From the NCBI GenBank assembly GCA_029932545.1, contig JAOZPW010000049.1, positions 1 to 16,593 on the forward strand: a stretch of DNA of 16,593 bases, given 5' to 3'. The notes below the pieces were generated by a model. That model made no database searches. It was not told the DNA's origin and saw nothing but the letters and a program-made list of their open reading frames with translations. The DNA is from Thermoanaerobaculales bacterium. Lineage in GTDB: Bacteria > Acidobacteriota > Thermoanaerobaculia > Thermoanaerobaculales > Sulfomarinibacteraceae. The translations under genes were made by a program, and so were the position numbers. Positions 11,939-16,593 of this stretch are shown piece by piece (position 1 is the first letter of the stretch; each line of letters opens with the position of its first letter).

Positions 11939-14359
11939 CTAAAATGTAGTTCCGATTGAGAATTGAAAGTCACTGGAGTCCTCGAGCGGGTATGGATCTA
12001 CCACGAGGCCGTAGATAAAGCGAATGGGGGCCTGGAAGATCGGCAAGAAGATCCGGAGTTCCACACCATACGTATGGCGGTAGAGGCTCAAATCCCAGCC
12101 CTGATCTTCGTGGTAGGTGTTTCCAATATCGGTAAACAACACCAACTTGACCGGCCCGCCGATCCGGTACTGGTACTCCAAATTCAAGAGCCAGTACCGG
12201 TCACCACCCATGATCGACCCTGCTTCGGTGAAGAAAAACTCACCATCCTCGGTCCGAGGGCGGACCGAGTAGTAAGGCAAACCCCTCAGAGTTTTGTCGC
12301 CGCCAAGGCGATAGCGTTCGTAAAGGGGAATCTCCGAGTCGTTATAGGGATAGAACTGGCCGATCTCGGCGTTAAACGCGAAGATTGACTTTTTCTTCCT
12401 GGACAGCGGCACGAACTTGGTCAGCGTGATTTCGGGACGAACGTAGTCAAAATCACCGCCGAGCGGCCCACCGGCCATCCGAAGACGGGCGTTGATCCCG
12501 GTACCTCGATTGGGATCAAAGGGGTCGTCACGGGTATCGTATCGATAGCCCGGCGTCAACGCGAGGGTCTTACCGTCGAAACGCTCAACTGCATTTTCCA
12601 GCTGAATAGGCACGACCGGCGGAAGATCGACCGGCCTGCCGTGCCCGGACGTCGGCTCTCCCGGACCACCGAAGTTGGCGACGGCAAACCGCGATTTAAC
12701 GTTCTCGTATGACAGCAGTCCCGTCAACGAACCCCACATCCCCAGACCGAAACCCATACTGACGGTCGCGCCCGTGGTCTCCCTGTAATAATCAGCGATA
12801 TCGGTCGACGTACTGAAAATTGAAGCCCCAAGGAGAATCCGTCGATCGAAGAGGTAGGGTTCGGTGAAACTCAGTGTGTAGTAATCCGCCCGGCCACCGA
12901 TTTGAACGGAGACTCCAAGGCTTTCCCCGCGCCCCAGAAAGTTACGGGTGTTGAAGGATGACTGAACGAAGAAGCCGTCCAGTTCCGAGTAGCCGGCCCC
13001 GAACTGCAGGTCGTTGCGGCCGACTTCCTGACCCGAGACCGTGACGTTGACCTTCTTGTTTTCTTCGTCAAAATCGAATTCCAGCGGTTCCTCTTCCAGC
13101 TTCCAGTAGCCCAACGCGTTCACCTTGAAGACCGAGGACCGAAACAGGCCCATATTCATCCAGTTGCCTTCTGTGATCCGGAACTCACGACGAAGCACCT
13201 TGTCCCTGGTCGAGGTGTTCCCGGAAAACTCCAGACGTCCGAGACGGAAACGGTCACCCTCGAAGACGTCAACCACAACATCGACGACGTGATCTTCGTC
13301 CTCGCGCTTCTTCCGGACCTCGTTGGTATATGCGTAGATATAACCTCGGTTGTGATAGAGATCCCTGATTGCCTCGAGTCCCGCGTCAATGACCTTGAAA
13401 GAGTATGCCTTGCTGGCCTCGGCGCCGACCCGTGCCGCCAGTAGTTCCGCCGGAAACACATCGGCGCCTTCCACCGTTACCGATCCCAATACGTAGGCTT
13501 CACCTTCTTCGACCGGGATAGTGATTTTGGCACGGAACTTCTGTTTCTTGAGGGTTTTCGCATCGGGCTTCTTGGCGATCAGTTCGACCGTCGGTTGCCC
13601 GACCTTGACATCGACGAACCCATGATTGAGGTAGAACTCCTTGAGATTCTGTCGATCCTCTTCCCATGCTTCATCGGAGTAGATGATGCTCTTGCCCCAG
13701 ATTCGATAGAAACTGACTTCCTTGGTCTTCTTCAAAGACCGCTGAAGACGCCCGTCCGAGAATGCTTCGTTACCGGCGAAGAGAATCTCACCGATCTTGA
13801 CCTTGCCGCCCTCATCGATCGTGTAGACCACCCGCCGACGGTTTCTGCCGAGGTCCTCAACCTCGAAACTGATCCGTGCCGAACGATAGCCCTCAGCCGC
13901 GTAGAGAGCGCCCATCGCATTTTCAATCTTTGTCAGCTGCGCCATTCTCAGGGGAACGTTTCGGGGAACTTCGATGCCGGCCTCATCCAGACGATCCTTG
14001 ATGTCGGTCGCACTGAGTTTTTTGTTGCCCTCGAACACCACAGCGTTGACGAAGGGGCGCTCGACAACCGTCACAATCAGATTGACACGCCCGTCCTCGA
14101 GCGTCTCAGCCTCAATCTTGAGGTCTTCGACAAGGCCCGCCTCCCAGAGACGTCTGAAACCGTCAGAGAGAAACTCTCTATCGAGCAGATCGCCGGATTC
14201 CATGCCAAGGTAGTAGCTCACAGTATCCTCTGTCAGAGTCACACCACCTTCGACAATGACCTCAGCGATCTCGGGACCCTCGACTTCCTCAGCACCGACC
14301 CAAACGGGACCGGAACAGACCAACATAACCAGCAGAATGCTTAAGACACTCGACCTCAT
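11939..14359 (-). CDS. bamA: Outer-membrane protein assembly factor BamA
   Basis: The Omp85-family insertase that folds beta-barrels into the outer membrane. The ATG at 14359 gives 806 aa with a signal peptide (MRSSVLSILLVMLVCSGPVWVGA) and AGGGGAG 3 nt upstream. The frame is open to 14569 but the extra 70 residues carry no signal and I exclude them. Five POTRA domains can be placed roughly at residues 30-102, 103-185, 187-287, 289-369 and 370-447; the third is long, with a lysine-rich insert (AKKPDAKTLKKQKFRAK). The 16-strand barrel begins near 450 (LQFGAGYSELDGFF). The loop-6 motif appears as LRGL in GDKTLRGLPYY, where E. coli has VRGF. The protein ends DFQFSIGTTF, with the terminal Phe of an outer-membrane beta-signal. 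A 157-nt gap from lolD suggests an extra promoter. Confidence 0.95.
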   Translation of the reverse strand: MRSSVLSILLVMLVCSGPVWVGAEEVEGPEIAEVIVEGGVTLTEDTVSYYLGMESGDLLDREFLSDGFRRLWEAGLVEDLKIEAETLEDGRVNLIVTVVERPFVNAVVFEGNKKLSATDIKDRLDEAGIEVPRNVPLRMAQLTKIENAMGALYAAEGYRSARISFEVEDLGRNRRRVVYTIDEGGKVKIGEILFAGNEAFSDGRLQRSLKKTKEVSFYRIWGKSIIYSDEAWEEDRQNLKEFYLNHGFVDVKVGQPTVELIAKKPDAKTLKKQKFRAKITIPVEEGEAYVLGSVTVEGADVFPAELLAARVGAEASKAYSFKVIDAGLEAIRDLYHNRGYIYAYTNEVRKKREDEDHVVDVVVDVFEGDRFRLGRLEFSGNTSTRDKVLRREFRITEGNWMNMGLFRSSVFKVNALGYWKLEEEPLEFDFDEENKKVNVTVSGQEVGRNDLQFGAGYSELDGFFVQSSFNTRNFLGRGESLGVSVQIGGRADYYTLSFTEPYLFDRRILLGASIFSTSTDIADYYRETTGATVSMGFGLGMWGSLTGLLSYENVKSRFAVANFGGPGEPTSGHGRPVDLPPVVPIQLENAVERFDGKTLALTPGYRYDTRDDPFDPNRGTGINARLRMAGGPLGGDFDYVRPEITLTKFVPLSRKKKSIFAFNAEIGQFYPYNDSEIPLYERYRLGGDKTLRGLPYYSVRPRTEDGEFFFTEAGSIMGGDRYWLLNLEYQYRIGGPVKLVLFTDIGNTYHEDQGWDLSLYRHTYGVELRIFLPIFQAPIRFIYGLVVDPYPLEDSSDFQFSIGTTF

Positions 14360-14516
14360 GAACTCCCCTATCCAATACGACCGCGCCGGGCAGCCGGTCC
14401 TCGACCGACCACGCTCCGACCGCACGACCTTCGGAAGAATGCCCTTGCGCAGCCCGCAAATCAACCCTCTTCCAATATTTTTTTCTATCGTGGATCGGGC
14501 AAGCACGTCCATTTTT
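14360..14516 (-). other. Gene-free spacer between lolD and bamA
   Basis: This is the only sizeable gap inside the envelope cluster. It includes an A-rich minus-strand stretch just after the lolD stop (ATAGAAAAAAATATTGG), a plausible place for an internal promoter: TTGCCC is followed 17 nt later by AATATT, a poor match. I see no hairpin terminator and no ORF with coding character here. Confidence 0.3.
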
Positions 14517-15209
14517 CTACACATAGCCCGATAACTCCCCGGCGGGAGCCAACTTGAAAACGCGATCACACTGCCCGGCCATCTCCTCGTTGTGAGTCAC
14601 AATGACTGATGTCAGACTCTCTTCCGTGTGCAAATCCCGAATCAAGCGAAAAACACCATCCGAGGCGGCTCGATCGAGATTACCGGTCGGTTCATCGGCC
14701 AACAGGAGTTGCGGCCGCATCACCAAGGCCCGCGCCACAGCAACTCGCTGCTGTTCGCCCCCGGACAGTTGGTCGGGGAAGTGGGTCAGTCGCGCGCTGA
14801 GTCCCACCGTATCCAGGAGAGCTTCCGCCTCCTGCCGGGCCTGGGTTGCGGGCCTTCCGGCTATTCGCATGGGAAGAGCAACGTTATCCCGAGCGTCCAA
14901 CTCATCAAGCAGGTGGTGGTGCTGAAATACAAAACCCAGCATCTTATTCCGCAATCGAGCCCTCTCAGAACCATTGAGGGCGTCAGTGTCCTGTCCGTCC
15001 AGTTCCACCAACCCTCCATTCGCACGATCGAGGAGGCCGACCAGATGCAGGAGCGTGCTCTTCCCGACTCCGGAAGGACCGACGATTGCCAGCATCTCGC
15101 CCTTGTTGACCTCGAGATCGAGCCCCTTGAGTACTTCGACCCGAGCGTCCCCTTCCCCGTAGTCCTTGGAGATACCTCTCAATCGAATCATGACATTGTT
15201 CTCACTCAT
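14517..15209 (-). CDS. lolD: Lipoprotein-release ABC transporter ATP-binding protein LolD
   Basis: The cytoplasmic ATPase that powers release of outer-membrane lipoproteins from the inner membrane. At 230 aa it has the full ABC set: Walker A GPSGVGKST, Q-loop FVFQHHHLLDEL, signature LSGGEQQRVAVARA, Walker B LLLADEPTGNLD and H-loop VTHN. The HHHLLDEL following the Q-loop is typical of the LolD/MacB group. The ATG at 15209 overlaps the lolC/E-like stop by 8 nt, with GGAGG about 9 nt upstream inside that gene, so the two are translationally coupled. MacB-type exporters are the main alternative, but the adjacent separate permease and OM-biogenesis neighbours favour Lol. Confidence 0.92.
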   Translation of the reverse strand: MSENNVMIRLRGISKDYGEGDARVEVLKGLDLEVNKGEMLAIVGPSGVGKSTLLHLVGLLDRANGGLVELDGQDTDALNGSERARLRNKMLGFVFQHHHLLDELDARDNVALPMRIAGRPATQARQEAEALLDTVGLSARLTHFPDQLSGGEQQRVAVARALVMRPQLLLADEPTGNLDRAASDGVFRLIRDLHTEESLTSVIVTHNEEMAGQCDRVFKLAPAGELSGYV

Positions 15210-16353
15210 AACGCAGGCCCTCCGCCGGCTCCCTCCGGGCCACCACTCTCGACGGCAACCACGAGGCCACCGCCGACAAGATCAGAGCCAACCCCACAAC
15301 TTTGGCCACCATCATCGGATCGACGGAAAATGGAACCGATGACACGACGAACACACCGCGGGGTAATGGCAAGGCGCCGGTAGCATCCAGGATCCACGCT
15401 GTGGCCACGCCGACGGCTGCCCCTCCGATGGCCCCCGCGGCACCAATACCCAGTCCCAACAACAGGAACAATCGCCGCACCCTGACGGGCTCGAGACCCA
15501 GACTGGTCAAAACCGCCAGGTCCCGTCGTTTCTCCGCGGCCACCATCGCCACATTGCAGAGCAGGTTCAAGGCAGCAACGACCAAGATCAGCCCTACCGC
15601 GACAAAAATCAAAATACGTTCGAGTGCAAGGGCCAGAAGCAAGGGACGATTGAGCTCATCCATCCCCAGAACAACCACACCGTCTCGGCCTTCAAGAACC
15701 CGGCGAACCCTGTCACCCAATCGCCAGGGCGCCGACAAATCCTTCAGGTCAAGCGCCTCAACTTGGGCCGACCCCCACAAGATCCGCTGGGCAACCTCCA
15801 GGGGAACACGCAGGACCCCACCCTCGGCCCCGGGTTCGGTCACACCAACTTCTTTGACATCGACCCGCGCACGCACCGGCACCGGCCCCAGCGGTGTCAA
15901 ACGCTGTCTGGGAGAAATGACATCGACGGCGCCGGTCGCACCGATGCCCAACCGAGCCGCCAACACCTGGTCCGCCATCACCGATTCCACGTCGGAACGG
16001 CCGACAAGGAGTGCCGGAACGGCATCGACTGTCGATGCGACCAGGCAGTTTCCACGCAACGAACGCACGATCTCAACATCGGGGAGCGAAGAATGCAAAA
16101 GAGACGCCAACTGATTGACCTCATCCAGAACACGGCCTGAGGCCGGTCGAACCTGCGCATGCATCGAGTGCTCGACCAGATCCCGGCGGATCGACGACTG
16201 AAAGCCCTCCAGCAGGGCCAATGTTACAACCAACGCGACCACTCCAAGGCCCAGGCCCACCAACGAAATCAAGGTCACCGTGGCCACGTTCGTACGACGG
16301 CGGAGACCTATCAGGTACCGGCGAGCCAGATGGAACTCAGCCCGCAAAGTCAT
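15202..16353 (-). CDS. lolC: Lipoprotein-releasing permease, LolC/LolE family
   Basis: The inner-membrane subunit that extracts mature lipoproteins and passes them to LolA. The protein is 383 aa from ATG at 16353, or 387 from an in-frame TTG at 16365; neither has a good Shine-Dalgarno sequence. Four membrane segments are visible: about residues 25-49 (VATVTLISLVGLGLGVVALVV), then after a large periplasmic domain three near the C terminus, in the FtsX-like order ILIFVAVGLILVVAALNLL, LGLGIGAAGAIGGAAVGVAT and VGLALILSAVASWLPS. The motif EKRRDLAVLTSLGLEPVRVRRLF and the ending PAEGLRYE are typical of LolC/LolE. Only one such gene lies here; whether it pairs with a distant LolE or acts as a homodimer cannot be seen. 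The symbol is by family only. Confidence 0.85.
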   Translation of the reverse strand: MTLRAEFHLARRYLIGLRRRTNVATVTLISLVGLGLGVVALVVTLALLEGFQSSIRRDLVEHSMHAQVRPASGRVLDEVNQLASLLHSSLPDVEIVRSLRGNCLVASTVDAVPALLVGRSDVESVMADQVLAARLGIGATGAVDVISPRQRLTPLGPVPVRARVDVKEVGVTEPGAEGGVLRVPLEVAQRILWGSAQVEALDLKDLSAPWRLGDRVRRVLEGRDGVVVLGMDELNRPLLLALALERILIFVAVGLILVVAALNLLCNVAMVAAEKRRDLAVLTSLGLEPVRVRRLFLLLGLGIGAAGAIGGAAVGVATAWILDATGALPLPRGVFVVSSVPFSVDPMMVAKVVGLALILSAVASWLPSRVVARREPAEGLRYE

Positions 16354-16387
16354 CTCCGCCGGCAACGCTGAGAGGAACGACCACCAG

Positions 16388-16593
16388 TCAGTCCTTCGGT
16401 CTGAGCGCAGGAAAGAGGATCACGTCACGAATCGAACGGCGGCCTGTCAAGATCATTATCAGGCGGTCGATACCGATGCCCTCGCCACCGGTCGGTGGCA
16501 TTCCGTGCTCCATCGACACCAGAAAGTCCTCGTCAACCACGCCGCCGGACTTTTCGGCCTGTTCCACCAGCCGGCGCCTCTGCTCAACCGGGT
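16388..16593 (-). CDS. lysS: Lysyl-tRNA synthetase, class II, C-terminal end (partial)
   Basis: The last 67 or so codons of a gene that runs off the right edge. The readable protein contains PVEQRRRLVEQ, DEDFLVSMEHGMPPTGG, GIGIDRLIMILTG, and ends SIRDVILFPALRPKD. These are the C-terminal hallmarks of class II LysRS: the PxxQ helix, the GxPPTGG ATP-site segment, and motif 3 with its GIGIDR arginine. It charges tRNA-Lys in the cytoplasm. It lies 34 nt before the lolC/E ATG on the same strand; lysS at the head of lol genes is a gene order met in several diderm phyla. Identity is firm despite truncation by the window. Confidence 0.93.
   Translation of the reverse strand, partial: PVEQRRRLVEQAEKSGGVVDEDFLVSMEHGMPPTGGEGIGIDRLIMILTGRRSIRDVILFPALRPKD

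Noticed and set aside
14360..14569. 70-residue N-terminal extension of BamA
   Set aside because: It precedes a complete signal peptide that has its own Shine-Dalgarno sequence, and it overlaps the end of lolD.
14517..16353. MacAB-type drug exporter
   Set aside because: ATPase and permease are separate genes and there is no MacA adaptor. The permease has the LolC/E-type membrane layout and C-terminal motifs, and the neighbours are envelope biogenesis genes.

Overview
The window reads as a chromosomal segment of a Gram-negative (diderm, LPS-making) bacterium with moderately high G+C. It holds lpxA, lpxD, bamA, skp, lolD, a lolC/E gene and an outer-membrane phospholipase A, so an outer membrane with lipid A is certain. 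The gene order lysS-lolC/E-lolD-bamA-skp-lpxD-fabZ-lpxA, a secreted Tricorn-type protease and intergenic palindromic repeats would fit Acidobacteriota or a related deep-branching diderm phylum. That placement is an inference and cannot be settled from this sequence alone. I see no phage, IS element, CRISPR array, tRNA or rRNA.

Layout, left to right. Positions 1-223 hold an inverted pair of REP-like repeats beyond the end of pldA. pldA (224-1120, minus) and a periplasmic Tricorn-like protease (1384-4596, plus) are divergent; the space between them carries a long inverted repeat. Positions 4597-4834 are gene-free and contain a fragment of that repeat plus an inverted pair of a third repeat family. 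Next come two minus-strand exported-protein genes: a TlpA-like thioredoxin (5688-6203), followed after 4 nt by a divergent phospholipase C/P1-nuclease-like protein (4835-5683). Divergent from tlpA is a plus-strand pair: a 3-hydroxyacyl-CoA dehydrogenase family gene (6296-7204) and acetate kinase ackA (7232-8488). ackA converges on a rubrerythrin-type ferritin-like gene (8525-9046, minus), with a perfect 11-bp hairpin between them.

From 9138 to the right edge all genes are on the minus strand and form one envelope-biogenesis cluster. Transcription order is lysS (partial), lolC/E, lolD, bamA, skp, lpxD, fabZ, lpxA. Several junctions overlap (lolC/E-lolD 8 nt, lpxD-fabZ 8 nt, fabZ-lpxA ATGA), which points to translational coupling. 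Together these genes supply lipoprotein export (Lol), beta-barrel insertion (BamA) with its periplasmic chaperone (Skp), and the early acyl transfer steps of lipid A (LpxA, LpxD), with FabZ feeding hydroxyacyl-ACP chemistry.

The most interesting signals are not classical operons. (1) A short inverted repeat, AGCT-N3-AGCT or a variant, sits 1-5 nt after the stop codons of four separate genes. (2) Three families of paired, inverted intergenic palindromes are present. (3) A good promoter places the tlpA start at a leaderless GTG, opposite a second possible leaderless start. (4) Three enzyme homologues show changes at positions normally conserved: the Tricorn-like protease, the HAD-family dehydrogenase and the PLC-like protein. 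I found no convincing wholly new multi-gene system.
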